Source: LH-M37 sp965602855 (lineage in GTDB: Bacteria; Pseudomonadota; Gammaproteobacteria; SZUA-229). From it: a stretch of 64,000 bases of DNA. The notes beneath the pieces were generated by a model. That model searched no databases. It saw only the letters and a program-made list of their open reading frames with translations, and had not been told where the DNA came from. Shown here piece by piece: positions 26,587-35,133 of the stretch. The DNA lies in assembly GCA_965602855.1 (NCBI GenBank), contig CBFCZV010000001.1, forward strand, positions 62,001 to 126,000, written 5' to 3'. The stretch's first letter is position 1, and every line of letters begins with the position of its first letter. A program made the position numbers and the translations under genes.

Positions 26587-27746
26587 TAATTGAACAACTT
26601 GAGTATGTAATCTTTGGCGATTTGAAACAGGCTGCCTTTTTCCACACGCTGCAGGGCAATCAATGGGACGCTGGCTAGTTCGTCATCGTTAAGGACAATA
26701 CGAACCTCACCCAGCTGACTGCCTTTTTTTAATGGTGCCGTAATATTGGCATCAATATTCATCAGAGCATCCATCTGTTTGTACGCGCCTCTGGGAATAG
26801 TGACGTGCAGATCATTCGCCAGACCTAGCGCTACTTTTTCTTTATCACCCTGCCAGACGCGTGATTGTTTCAGTGCCTCACCCGCCGCATAGAGCTTATG
26901 CGTTTCATAAAAACGGAAGCCATAATTTAATAATGACTGGCTCACCGAAGCTCGCGCCTTCTCACTATCTGTTCCCAGCACAACAGAAATCAAACGCATA
27001 TCTACACGCTTGGCCGATGACACCAGACAATAGCCAGCGGATTCGGTATGACCTGTTTTTAGACCATCAACACTTTTGTCGCGCCACAATAATTTGTTAC
27101 GGTTATATTGTTTGATATTGTTATAAGTGAAGACTTTTTCTGAATAACCTTTGTAGCGCTCAGGGAAATCTCTGATAAACGCTTTAGCTAGAGTCGCAAT
27201 ATCACGCGCACTCGTTAAATGCTCAGCGTCTGGCCAGCCCGTACTGTTTTTATAGTGAGTATTGGTCATTCCCAAATTAGCCGCGTACTGATTCATCAAA
27301 TCAACAAACGCGTCTTCGCCACCGGCAACATGTTCGGCCAGTGCAACACTGGCATCGTTGCCCGATTGAATAATCAAGCCTTTGAGCAGAAGCTCAACGC
27401 TCACTTTTGAATTTACATCCAGATACATGCGCGAACCACCCATGCGCCATGCCTTTTCACTAATGACAACTTTTTCATCCAGGTTCAGACGCCCCGATTC
27501 GATTTCGCTGTAAACAACGTAAGACGTCATCAGCTTGGTAATGCTGGCAGGCTCAATTTTAGCGTCAGCACCTTTCTCAGCCAAAATCTGACCGCTATTA
27601 AAATCAATCAACAAATAATTTTTAGCAGCAACCTGTGGCGGTGCTGGTACAGGCATAGAGGCCAATGCGGAAGCCTGAAAAGTCACACAGACAAAAGATA
27701 CCAGCAACACACAAAAACTTTTCAACATTTCTTTATTTTTTATCAT
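26586..27746 (-). CDS. dacA: D-alanyl-D-alanine carboxypeptidase (PBP5/6)
   Basis: 386 residues. A Sec signal peptide (about 1-30, cleavage after ASALA) leads to the S11 peptidase domain with SxxK (Ser68-Lys71 in SITKLMT), SGN (128-130) and KTG (230-232). The C-terminal domain and final amphipathic helix (GSLFQIAKDYILKLF) anchor it to the outer face of the inner membrane. It trims the terminal D-Ala of pentapeptides. An alternative start at Met7 is possible. Confidence 0.95.
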   Translation of the reverse strand: MIKNKEMLKSFCVLLVSFVCVTFQASALASMPVPAPPQVAAKNYLLIDFNSGQILAEKGADAKIEPASITKLMTSYVVYSEIESGRLNLDEKVVISEKAWRMGGSRMYLDVNSKVSVELLLKGLIIQSGNDASVALAEHVAGGEDAFVDLMNQYAANLGMTNTHYKNSTGWPDAEHLTSARDIATLAKAFIRDFPERYKGYSEKVFTYNNIKQYNRNKLLWRDKSVDGLKTGHTESAGYCLVSSAKRVDMRLISVVLGTDSEKARASVSQSLLNYGFRFYETHKLYAAGEALKQSRVWQGDKEKVALGLANDLHVTIPRGAYKQMDALMNIDANITAPLKKGSQLGEVRIVLNDDELASVPLIALQRVEKGSLFQIAKDYILKLFN

Positions 27747-27770
27747 TTTTTAAAAACTCAAATACTCTGA

Positions 27771-28628
27771 TTATTTATAAGCAACAATTCTTACATTGTT
27801 ATGATTAATTTCTTTTAACTGAGACACCAGTTTCTCTGCAATTAAAGTTGTCGCAACTGGGCCAATTCTTACACGGTATAACATCGTGTCCTGCACGTTA
27901 TCAACGTGAATACGCACATCTTTAAATTTTTTAGCCTTCAAATCATCCAGCATCCTTATCGCATTTTCTTCACTGGAAAATGCGGCCAGCTGAACATAAA
28001 ATTGCTCACCTACCAGTTTCTTGACGGTCGATTCAATCGGCTCATCAATAATGGCCTCACCAACAATAACATCCTCAATCACCTTGCCGACTATCACCGG
28101 TTCTGGCTTTTCAGATTCGATAACGCGAATCACCACCGGCGCTGTGCCCGTTTCTGCAACACCCAGCTTTGTCGCCGCCGCATACGACAGATCGATAACC
28201 CTGCCTTCGTGGAAAGGCCCTCGATCATTGACTTTAACAATGACTTTACGATTATTGTTTGTATTCGTTACTTCAACGTAAGTTGGAATACGTAATGACT
28301 TATGCGCCGCTGTCATAGCGAACATGTCATAAGTTTCACCACTTGAAGTTCGTTGGCCATGGAATTTTGTGCCATACCAGGAAGCCAGACCTTTTTCGCT
28401 AAAGCCTGTATTACTATCCATGACCTGATAATTCTGACCAAACACTTCGTAAGTTTCAGGATTGCCATAACGACTAAACGGCTCATCCTGAGGCACGGCA
28501 TCTTCTATGGTTCGCCAATCGCGATTATAACTTTCTGGTGCACCATCTTTAACTGCACACGAAGCCAGCATAGCTATCAGCATTAGCAGCGATAATCTGG
28601 AAACATTATTATAACGATGTTTTCTCAT
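27771..28628 (-). CDS. rlpA: RlpA-like septal lytic transglycosylase lipoprotein
   Basis: 285 residues. The lipoprotein signal ends in LASC with the lipidated Cys at about 24. The double-psi beta-barrel domain (about 80-170) contains GLASWYGTKFHGQRTSSGE and KVNDRGPFHEGRVIDLS with the catalytic Asp. A C-terminal SPOR domain (about 208-285) binds denuded glycan. RlpA cleaves denuded peptidoglycan at division sites. It sits between mltB and dacA on the same strand. Confidence 0.95.
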   Translation of the reverse strand: MRKHRYNNVSRLSLLMLIAMLASCAVKDGAPESYNRDWRTIEDAVPQDEPFSRYGNPETYEVFGQNYQVMDSNTGFSEKGLASWYGTKFHGQRTSSGETYDMFAMTAAHKSLRIPTYVEVTNTNNNRKVIVKVNDRGPFHEGRVIDLSYAAATKLGVAETGTAPVVIRVIESEKPEPVIVGKVIEDVIVGEAIIDEPIESTVKKLVGEQFYVQLAAFSSEENAIRMLDDLKAKKFKDVRIHVDNVQDTMLYRVRIGPVATTLIAEKLVSQLKEINHNNVRIVAYK

Positions 28629-28643
28629 ACGATGGTCAACAGG

Positions 28644-29609
28644 CTATTTTTCAAGTTCCTGACTCACCTGATAAACTGCCATTGCGTACAGGGCGCTATG
28701 ATTATAACGCGTAATCACATAAAAATTTTCCAGACCAAACCAGTACTCAGTTCCATCAACACCTTCGAGCGTCACCAGCGTTGCCATGACATCATCAGCG
28801 AAAGCTTTGTCGGTAAAGACACCTTGATGACGAAAATCACCAATACTGGTGTGTGGCTTTAATTTGTTACGCGTAGCATCTTCAGGTTTTTGCTTGACTC
28901 GGGCACGCTGCACAACATCACCACCACGACGCCAGCCGTGCTTTTTAAAATAATTCGCGACACTACCAATTACATCTGCCGTGTTATCCCACAAATTCCG
29001 CTTGCCATCACCATCAAAATCCACTGCATAGGCTCGATAACTACTCGAAATAAACTGCGGCATACCCATCGCACCCGCATAAGAACCTTTTATCGAACTG
29101 ATATCAATATCAACTTCTCGTGCCAGCAATAAAAAGTGCTCAAGCTCACTCCTGAAAAATTTGCTGCGTGGCGGGTAATCAAAACCCAGCGTCATCAAAG
29201 AATCGAAAACAGCAGTTTTTCCTTTGTGCCTGCCGTAATAAGTTTCCACACCAATAATGGCCGTGATAATACTTTTTGAAACGCCGGTTTCTTTTTCAGC
29301 ACGTTCGAGCAGCGCTGCGTTCTTCTGCATAAATTCTTTGCCGAGTTTGATACGTTTTTGTTTGAGAAAAATCGGACGGTACTGCTTCCAGGTTAAAGTT
29401 TTCTCAGCCGGTTTGGCAATTGCTTCCAGCACACCATCCAGTCGATTGGCTTTTGCTACCCATTGGTTCAGTACAGCACGATCAAAATCGTGCTGCTTAA
29501 CCATCTTGTCGATAAATTTCTGGACATCTTTCCTTTGCGCATAATTAGCCTGTGCAGCCATTGGCAACAGCATAATTAATGTCATTACAATTTTTGATAT
29601 TTTTTTCAT
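28644..29609 (-). CDS. mltB: Lytic murein transglycosylase B
   Basis: 321 residues from the ATG at 29607-29609, chosen because GGTGAG lies just upstream and it gives a clean signal peptide (MKKISKIVMTL...MAAQA). In-frame starts up to 29627 exist. The catalytic Glu lies in IIGVETYYGRHKGK, and the MGMPQFISSSYRAYAVDFDGDGKRNLW segment is typical of MltB/SltB. There is no lipobox cysteine, so unlike E. coli MltB it should be soluble periplasmic. It cleaves peptidoglycan to anhydromuropeptides. Confidence 0.94.
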   Translation of the reverse strand: MKKISKIVMTLIMLLPMAAQANYAQRKDVQKFIDKMVKQHDFDRAVLNQWVAKANRLDGVLEAIAKPAEKTLTWKQYRPIFLKQKRIKLGKEFMQKNAALLERAEKETGVSKSIITAIIGVETYYGRHKGKTAVFDSLMTLGFDYPPRSKFFRSELEHFLLLAREVDIDISSIKGSYAGAMGMPQFISSSYRAYAVDFDGDGKRNLWDNTADVIGSVANYFKKHGWRRGGDVVQRARVKQKPEDATRNKLKPHTSIGDFRHQGVFTDKAFADDVMATLVTLEGVDGTEYWFGLENFYVITRYNHSALYAMAVYQVSQELEK

Positions 29610-29634
29610 TTCACTCACCATATTCAATACCGAA

Positions 29635-30762
29635 TCATCGCGATAATAATCGCCGATTCGAGTTAATCGACATCAACATACCAAAACCTGCCATCAGGGT
29701 GACCATCGATGTTCCGCCGAAACTCACCAGCGGCAGCGGCACGCCCACTACCGGCAAAATACCCGTAACCATGCCTACATTAACAAACAAATAGACAAAA
29801 AAGGTCAGGCTTAAACTACCCGCCAGCAAGCGCCCAAAACTATCCTGCGCCTTACTCGCGATATACAAGCTCCGCAAAATAATAAATACATATAAAGCCA
29901 GCAGAACTATAGCCCCCATCATACCAAATTCCTCGGCAAACACGGCAAAGATAAAATCAGTATGGCGCTCGGGCAAAAAGTCCAGCTGTGATTGCGTGCC
30001 ATTCAACCAGCCTTTGCCGTAAAGTCCTCCCGAGCCAATCGCAATTTTTGACTGAATAATATGATAACCACTACCTAGAGGATCACTCTCAGGGTTCAAT
30101 AAAGTTAAAACTCGCTGCTTTTGATATTCATGCATCATTTGCCACAACACGGGAATAAAGGCCAATCCTGCCAGCCCGGTACCCAGCAAAATGCGCCAAC
30201 GTATGCCAGCGAGGAAGACCACAAAGAAACCGGCAGCGGCAACCAAAATAGAGGTTCCCAAATCGGGCTGAGCCGCAATCAGTACCGTCGGCACAGCCAC
30301 CAGTATCGCTGAAATTATCAGCGGCTTAATCGTCGGTGGTAAGGTTTTTTCTGATAAGTACCAGGCCAGCATCATAGGTGTAATCAACTTCATCATCTCA
30401 GAAGGCTGAAATTTAACAAAATATAGATCCAGCCAGCGTTGCGCGCCACCACCCACATCACCCGCCGTTATTACCAGAACCAGCAACACTATGCCTAACA
30501 CAAAAAACCAGGGCGCCCACAAATACAACTGGTGTTGTGGAATCTGCGCCACGATAACCATCACCATAAAAGCAATCCCCAGACGAAGTAGCTGTGCTTT
30601 CACCAGTGCAATCGAACCATCACCGGCACTGTATAAAATAGCCAGACCTGCGGTGGTCAGCAACAAAAGCCCAAGAAATAAAATGGGGTCGATATTAATC
30701 ATGCGTAAAGCACGCGCCACACGACTGTTATAACCTGCTTCAAAAACCTGTGACTTATCCAT
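29635..30762 (-). CDS. rodA: Rod-shape glycosyltransferase RodA
   Basis: 375 residues, SEDS family, about ten membrane helices. Conserved segments include FQPSEMMKL (Glu), QPDLGTSILV with the catalytic Asp, and VGVPLPLVSFGGTSM. It polymerises glycan strands from lipid II together with PBP2, whose gene immediately precedes it with an 8-bp overlap. Its C-terminus is short of extra domains, as usual. Confidence 0.97.
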   Translation of the reverse strand: MDKSQVFEAGYNSRVARALRMINIDPILFLGLLLLTTAGLAILYSAGDGSIALVKAQLLRLGIAFMVMVIVAQIPQHQLYLWAPWFFVLGIVLLVLVITAGDVGGGAQRWLDLYFVKFQPSEMMKLITPMMLAWYLSEKTLPPTIKPLIISAILVAVPTVLIAAQPDLGTSILVAAAGFFVVFLAGIRWRILLGTGLAGLAFIPVLWQMMHEYQKQRVLTLLNPESDPLGSGYHIIQSKIAIGSGGLYGKGWLNGTQSQLDFLPERHTDFIFAVFAEEFGMMGAIVLLALYVFIILRSLYIASKAQDSFGRLLAGSLSLTFFVYLFVNVGMVTGILPVVGVPLPLVSFGGTSMVTLMAGFGMLMSINSNRRLLSR

Positions 30763-32638
30763 CGTTGTTTTTTCCAGTTTTTTTCAACTTGCCATCTTCC
30801 CGCAACAGATAGTGATCCATTACCTTACGTGCGATGGGTGCCATCCAGCTACCGTGCTCACCATTATCCACCACTACGGCCACGGCAATTTTAGGTGACT
30901 CATAAGGCGCAAAGGCGACAAATAAACCATGATCGCGCAATTTTCTCGCTACTGTTTCTTCGTCGTATTCCTCATCCTGAGCAATACCAAACACCTGAGC
31001 CGTCCCCGTCTTACCCGCCATTTTATATTCCAGACCCCAGCCCGTTTTACGCGCTGTACCCCAAACACCGTGAACCACTTTTTTCATAGCACGAAACATA
31101 TCATCCCAGTGGCGCGGGTAGCGCAAAGAAAATCGGCTTTCTTCCGGCTCATAAGTTTCTGTTTCTGCCGTTTCGGTTAATCGAATACTTTTTAATAAAT
31201 GCGGTTGCACGTTCACACCCTTATTCGCCAAGGTCGCCGTTGCCGCCGCCAGTTGCAGAGGCGTTGCCAGCATATACCCCTGACCAATTCCGGCGATCAG
31301 AGTTTCACCGGGATACCAGATGGTCTTATGCACTTTTTTCTTCCAGGCTCTGGAGGGCAGCAAACCGCGGCGCTCACCATATAAATCGATACCCGTTCTT
31401 TGCCCAAAACCAAACTTGGCTAAAAACTTTTGCATACGATCTATGCCCATGCGATAAGCCAGCTCATAAAAATACACATCACAGGATTGTTCAATTGCAT
31501 TATCCATATCCGTCTTGCCGTGACCTTCTTTTTTCCAGTCACGATATTTACGCTCGGTCTCATCATCTGGTATCAAAAAATGGCCTTTGCATCTAATCTC
31601 TTCATCTGTGCTTATCGAATGTGCTTCCAGACCAGCCAGACCAACAAAAGGCTTGAGCGTGGAACCGGGTGGATATTGACCAAACAGGGGTCGATTAAAT
31701 AAAGGTTTACCCTCAGATGTCTGCAATTCTTTATATTTGGCATAGCTGATGCCGTGCACGAATAAATTGGGGTCGTACATCGGGGTACTAGCAAAAGCCA
31801 GCACCTCACCCGTTTGTGGACTGATCGCCACCACCGAACCATTACGTTCACCCAGCGCAGCCTCAGCCACCTTCTGCAATTCAATATCCAGACTCAGAAT
31901 CAGATCATTACCGGGCACGGGGGGGACCTTGTCTACCACACTCAAAACACGCCCTTCTGCATTCACCTCAACATTTTGATGCCCAACCGTACCGTGCAGC
32001 TCATCCTCATAAAACCTCTCCAGCCCGGTTTTGCCAATATGGGATGTACCGCGATAATTACCCTGATCGATTGTTTCCAGCTCTTTCTCATTGATCCGAC
32101 CAACATAACCAACCGCGTGCACGGCAGCGCTGCCCTGTGGATAATGCCGGGTTAAACGCGCTGAAATATCCATCCCCGGAAAACGATGCCGGTTCACCGC
32201 CAGACGCGCCACTTCCACATCGTCAAGGCGGGTCCTTAACGAAATACTTTCAAATGATCTGTGCGTACGCAAAGCTTTGCGAAATTCACTAACATCCCGC
32301 TCACTCAGGCTGACAATTTCACTCAAACCTTTAAGCGTCGCATCCAGATCATCGATCTGCTCGGGGATTAATTCCAGATGGAAGGTAGGACGATTTTCAG
32401 CCAGTATCAGCCCGTTGCGGTCAAAAATCAGCCCCCGGTTCGGCGGCAAGGCCATCAGACGAACTCGATTATTCTCAGATAAATCAGAAAAATGGGCGTA
32501 GTCAACGATTTGCAACTTGGCCAGACGCAAGAACAAACCCAACACCATCAAAACACAGATCAACCCCGCCACATTTGCGCGGTGTTTAAATCGGCGTGAA
32601 TCAGACGAATAATCACCCACGGGCGCACGATAGGCCAC
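30755..32638 (-). CDS. mrdA: Penicillin-binding protein 2 (elongasome transpeptidase)
   Basis: 627 residues from a GTG start at 32636-32638, supported by the GGTGGAG ribosome-binding site 8 bp upstream. One membrane helix (about 23-43) is followed by the pedestal domain (with NRGLIFDRNG) and the transpeptidase domain: STLK with the active-site Ser, SCD, and KTGTAQV. It crosslinks lateral-wall peptidoglycan with RodA. The minus-strand run mrdA to lipA is one long probable operon. Confidence 0.97.
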   Translation of the reverse strand: MAYRAPVGDYSSDSRRFKHRANVAGLICVLMVLGLFLRLAKLQIVDYAHFSDLSENNRVRLMALPPNRGLIFDRNGLILAENRPTFHLELIPEQIDDLDATLKGLSEIVSLSERDVSEFRKALRTHRSFESISLRTRLDDVEVARLAVNRHRFPGMDISARLTRHYPQGSAAVHAVGYVGRINEKELETIDQGNYRGTSHIGKTGLERFYEDELHGTVGHQNVEVNAEGRVLSVVDKVPPVPGNDLILSLDIELQKVAEAALGERNGSVVAISPQTGEVLAFASTPMYDPNLFVHGISYAKYKELQTSEGKPLFNRPLFGQYPPGSTLKPFVGLAGLEAHSISTDEEIRCKGHFLIPDDETERKYRDWKKEGHGKTDMDNAIEQSCDVYFYELAYRMGIDRMQKFLAKFGFGQRTGIDLYGERRGLLPSRAWKKKVHKTIWYPGETLIAGIGQGYMLATPLQLAAATATLANKGVNVQPHLLKSIRLTETAETETYEPEESRFSLRYPRHWDDMFRAMKKVVHGVWGTARKTGWGLEYKMAGKTGTAQVFGIAQDEEYDEETVARKLRDHGLFVAFAPYESPKIAVAVVVDNGEHGSWMAPIARKVMDHYLLREDGKLKKTGKNNDG

Positions 32639-32752
32639 TAGATCAACTCCACCTTCTGAACATTACACATCAGCAAAAACAGCCTGAACACCCAATTTCA
32701 CCATCTAAATCAAAAATTACGTCGATTATATAGGGTTTAAGCCACCAGAAGC

Positions 32753-32780
32753 TCGACAATCATCCTGCAATCTATAGAAT
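32753..32780 (+). promoter_or_regulatory. Putative sigma-70 promoter of adk
   Basis: TCGACA (32753-32758) and TAGAAT (32775-32780), each one mismatch from consensus, separated by 16 bp. It ends 41 bp before the adk start in the divergent mrdA/adk intergenic region. Confidence 0.45.
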
Positions 32781-32821
32781 CCTCTCAATCGCCTGACAAA
32801 CAGGCAACATGGAGAAATCGA

Positions 32822-33901
32822 ATGCGCATAGTATTAGTCGGGCCACCGGGGTCTGGTAAAGGCACACAAGCCAGATATTTGATTGAGAAATACAATATCC
32901 CACAGGTGGCTACCGGCGACCTGTTACGTGCAGCCATAGCTGCCCAGACGCCACTAGGTCGTCAGGCCAAAGCCATCATGGATGCTGGACAGCTGGTGCC
33001 CAACGATCTCGTCATTGGCATGATACGCGAACGCGTCACCCGGCCAGATGCAGAAAACGGTTTCGTCCTCGACGGCTACCCACGAAATATTTTACAGGCT
33101 GAGGAGCTAAATCTCCTGCTCAACAATCTGGGACGCCCCGTTGATGTAGTACTGCAATTCGATGTTGATTTCGATATATTGATGCAACGCATGGTTGGAC
33201 GACTCACCTGCGTATCCTGTAGCGAATTATTCAACAGCTTCACCAATCCACCGATGATCGACAGCCGCTGCGACAGCTGTGGTGGCCCCCTGCATCATCG
33301 TGCAGATGATAACGAAGAAACCATCGAACGTCGTCTACGCATATATCAAGCACAAAATGAGCCGCTCAGCGAATCGTTTAAAAAACAGAATAAACTCCAC
33401 ATTATCGATGCTCATGGCACTGTTGAAGAAGTCACCAAACGCATCAAATCAGCCCTGCGCGGCATGCGCTCGAAAAAAGTGAACCTGCAATCTATTTCCA
33501 TTGCACACGCCATCAGCGAAGAACGCAACAAGAAAAATACAAAACAGCCCGAAGTTATCCGCACCCAGGCCAAAGAAGAAAAACCAAAACTACCCGCACG
33601 TAAAAAACACGCCATAACCAAAGTAGTAAAGAAAAAAGCCGCCACTGCAAAAGCAAAACCAGCACCGAAGAAGAAGGCCGTTAAAAAAACCATCAAAAAG
33701 GTAGTAGAAAAAGCCGCTGTTGACAACACCGCCAAAGAACTAAAAGAAATTCAAAAACAGCTCAAAGCAACTCAGGCTGAATTAAAAAAAGCCTCACAAC
33801 TAGAAAAAACCCTGCTGAAAAAAGAAAAAGAAAAAGATTCGCTGAGGAAGAAAAAGCTTAAAGAGGAAACGGCGAAGCTGAAAAAAACCAAAAAAAGTTA
33901 A
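32822..33901 (+). CDS. adk: Adenylate kinase with long Lys/Ala-rich C-terminal tail
   Basis: 359 residues; ordinary Adk is about 215. Residues 1-213 are a complete long-form adenylate kinase: P-loop GPPGSGKGT (7-15), zinc-type lid with Cys130, Cys133, Cys150 and Cys153, and the RRLRIYQ segment. Residues 214-359 are an added tail: a basic stretch with repeated KK, AKAKPAPKKK and VKKTIKK units like histone H1, then a Lys/Glu/Leu-rich probable coiled coil (about 300-359). GGAG sits 9 bp before the ATG. Frame and codon pattern continue smoothly into the tail. Confidence 0.93.
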   Translation: MRIVLVGPPGSGKGTQARYLIEKYNIPQVATGDLLRAAIAAQTPLGRQAKAIMDAGQLVPNDLVIGMIRERVTRPDAENGFVLDGYPRNILQAEELNLLLNNLGRPVDVVLQFDVDFDILMQRMVGRLTCVSCSELFNSFTNPPMIDSRCDSCGGPLHHRADDNEETIERRLRIYQAQNEPLSESFKKQNKLHIIDAHGTVEEVTKRIKSALRGMRSKKVNLQSISIAHAISEERNKKNTKQPEVIRTQAKEEKPKLPARKKHAITKVVKKKAATAKAKPAPKKKAVKKTIKKVVEKAAVDNTAKELKEIQKQLKATQAELKKASQLEKTLLKKEKEKDSLRKKKLKEETAKLKKTKKS

Positions 33902-34063
33902 AACTCGAAGCGCTCTAGCTCAGACCTGATTAATTTGTACTTCACCTGTTATCTCAAAATGTGCTTTTCCACAAAAGCAACCGCCTTCGTGTGCTCTCTT
34001 ACTCCCCTTCCCATACGCCTAATTAAGCAGGTGAAAACAGCAGCTACTATTATCCACCAACGG

Positions 34064-34069
34064 TATAAT
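34064..34069 (+). promoter_or_regulatory. Possible -10 element for the RRM/VF530 pair
   Basis: A perfect TATAAT lies 30 bp before the RRM gene start. No convincing -35 hexamer is seen at the right distance. Confidence 0.35.
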
Positions 34070-34099
34070 GTACGATCTCGATACTAACACGACACCATT

Positions 34100-34351
34100 A
34101 TGAAACTACTAATACGCAACCTTGCACGCACCACCACTGAAGCTGAGCTACTAACTTTATTCAAGGCCCATGGCACAGTAGAATTTTGCAATCTGGTTAT
34201 AGATGAAAAGACAGGCCAATCTAAGGGCTTTGGTTTTATTGGTATGCCCAAAAAGGGCGAAGCCAGGGTTGCAGTGAAAACACTTAACGGAACAGAGGTC
34301 GCTGGCAGTAAAATCCGCGTAAAACAAGCAGTAGATAAATCAGAATCGTGA
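34100..34351 (+). CDS. RNA-recognition-motif (RRM) protein
   Basis: 83 residues forming a single RRM. RNP2 is LLIRNL (3-8) and RNP1 is KGFGFIGM (42-49), with aromatic residues in the expected RNA-stacking positions. Such small bacterial RRM proteins resemble the cyanobacterial Rbp proteins and bind single-stranded RNA; their targets in proteobacteria are largely unknown. It ends in a 4-bp overlap with the VF530-type gene. Confidence 0.92.
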   Translation: MKLLIRNLARTTTEAELLTLFKAHGTVEFCNLVIDEKTGQSKGFGFIGMPKKGEARVAVKTLNGTEVAGSKIRVKQAVDKSES

Positions 34352-34590
34352 CCACAGACAATGACAGCAAGGTACGCAAACAAGACCCGCTTCATGGCAT
34401 TACACTAAAGATGATAATGAACCGACTGGTGGAACACTACGACTGGGAAGAGCTGGCAAAACGCATCAACATCAAATGCTTCAGCAACAAGCCAAGCATT
34501 AATTCCAGCCTTAAATTTCTACGCAAGGTGCCGTGGGCACGGCAAGCAGTTGAAACGCTTTACCTACAAACCAAATGGCCGACTGACTAA
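34348..34590 (+). CDS. VF530 family (DUF2132) DNA-binding-like protein
   Basis: 80 residues from a GTG start overlapping the RRM stop (GTGA). The family stretch HGITLKMIMNRLVEHYDWEELAKRI and the later KFLRKVPWARQAVETLY are clearly present. VF530 proteins are small helical proteins with no confirmed function. Translational coupling to an RRM protein suggests a shared role in nucleic-acid handling, but that is inference. Confidence 0.9.
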   Translation: MTTDNDSKVRKQDPLHGITLKMIMNRLVEHYDWEELAKRINIKCFSNKPSINSSLKFLRKVPWARQAVETLYLQTKWPTD

Positions 34591-34593
34591 ATA

Positions 34594-34860
34594 TTAACGC
34601 CTTCTTGAATCACGGTAATCGTGCGTTTCCACCTCAACATCTTCTTTCACCTGCTCACAGCTGCGCTCATAGACAATTTCACGCCCCATAGCAGTACCCA
34701 CATAAGCACTACCATTGGCTGTTGGTAAAAGTTCACACTTCACACTGTGGACACCTTCGCCTAAAACCACTTCAATCTTATCTTCGCGTTTACTGAATAC
34801 ACCTACATTCATCATCATGTCTGTTTCGGTGACGCGTACTTTTATTTTTTGATCGTTCAT
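34594..34860 (-). CDS. Hypothetical small acidic protein
   Basis: 88 residues from the ATG at 34858-34860, chosen because GGAG lies 9 bp upstream; an in-frame ATG three codons earlier would overlap that site. No family recognised. The sequence alternates short beta-like stretches (KIKVRVTETD, KIEVVLGEGVHSVKCELL) and ends in a charged tail (DVEVETHDYRDSRRR). It has two Cys, far apart. It is downstream of the TusA-like gene on the same strand (32 bp) and may be the last gene of the folB run. Confidence 0.65.
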   Translation of the reverse strand: MNDQKIKVRVTETDMMMNVGVFSKREDKIEVVLGEGVHSVKCELLPTANGSAYVGTAMGREIVYERSCEQVKEDVEVETHDYRDSRRR

Positions 34861-34892
34861 TGAAAACACTCCTTTAACTATAAGATAACAAC

Positions 34893-35132
34893 TTATTTTT
34901 TAATTAAAAAATAAAACTGCTCCCCATCTTCACCCTGTTCAAGCAGCTCAAGATTCATCTGACAACAATAGGACGGTACATCAGATTGCATGGCTTCTTT
35001 TTGTGTTACTGCCATTAGCACCTGACCTGACTCTAATACCTCGATCGCTTCGGCAAGTTTTGAAAATGGTACACCACAATCCAGACCTGAAATATCAACG
35101 TACATGTCACAGGGTATTGAGCCTATATCCAT
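34893..35132 (-). CDS. TusA-like sulfur-carrier protein (variant motif)
   Basis: 79 residues from the ATG at 35130-35132, one base after the yaaA stop. The TusA/SirA fold signature is VDISGLDCGVPFSKLAEAI: the thiol Cys19 and Pro22 of the CPxP motif are kept, but the first Pro is Gly20. A second conserved site, DVPSYCC (Cys56, Cys57), and the ending FYFLIKK match TusA family proteins. It may carry sulfane sulfur. A paralogue with a related change is encoded at 55666. Its context with folate and peroxide-stress genes gives no pathway. Confidence 0.82.
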   Translation of the reverse strand: MDIGSIPCDMYVDISGLDCGVPFSKLAEAIEVLESGQVLMAVTQKEAMQSDVPSYCCQMNLELLEQGEDGEQFYFLIKK

Positions 35133-35133
35133 T

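Noticed and set aside
32725..32730. Minus-strand TATAAT as a promoter for mrdA
   Set aside because: No acceptable -35 hexamer at 16-18 bp, and the overlapping plus-strand adk promoter region is AT-rich enough to give this by chance.
33412..33735. Hydrophobic antisense frame opposite the Adk tail, looking like a membrane protein
   Set aside because: Phe/Val/Ala-rich translation is the expected antisense product of Lys/Ala codon runs; the sense frame is continuous with adk.
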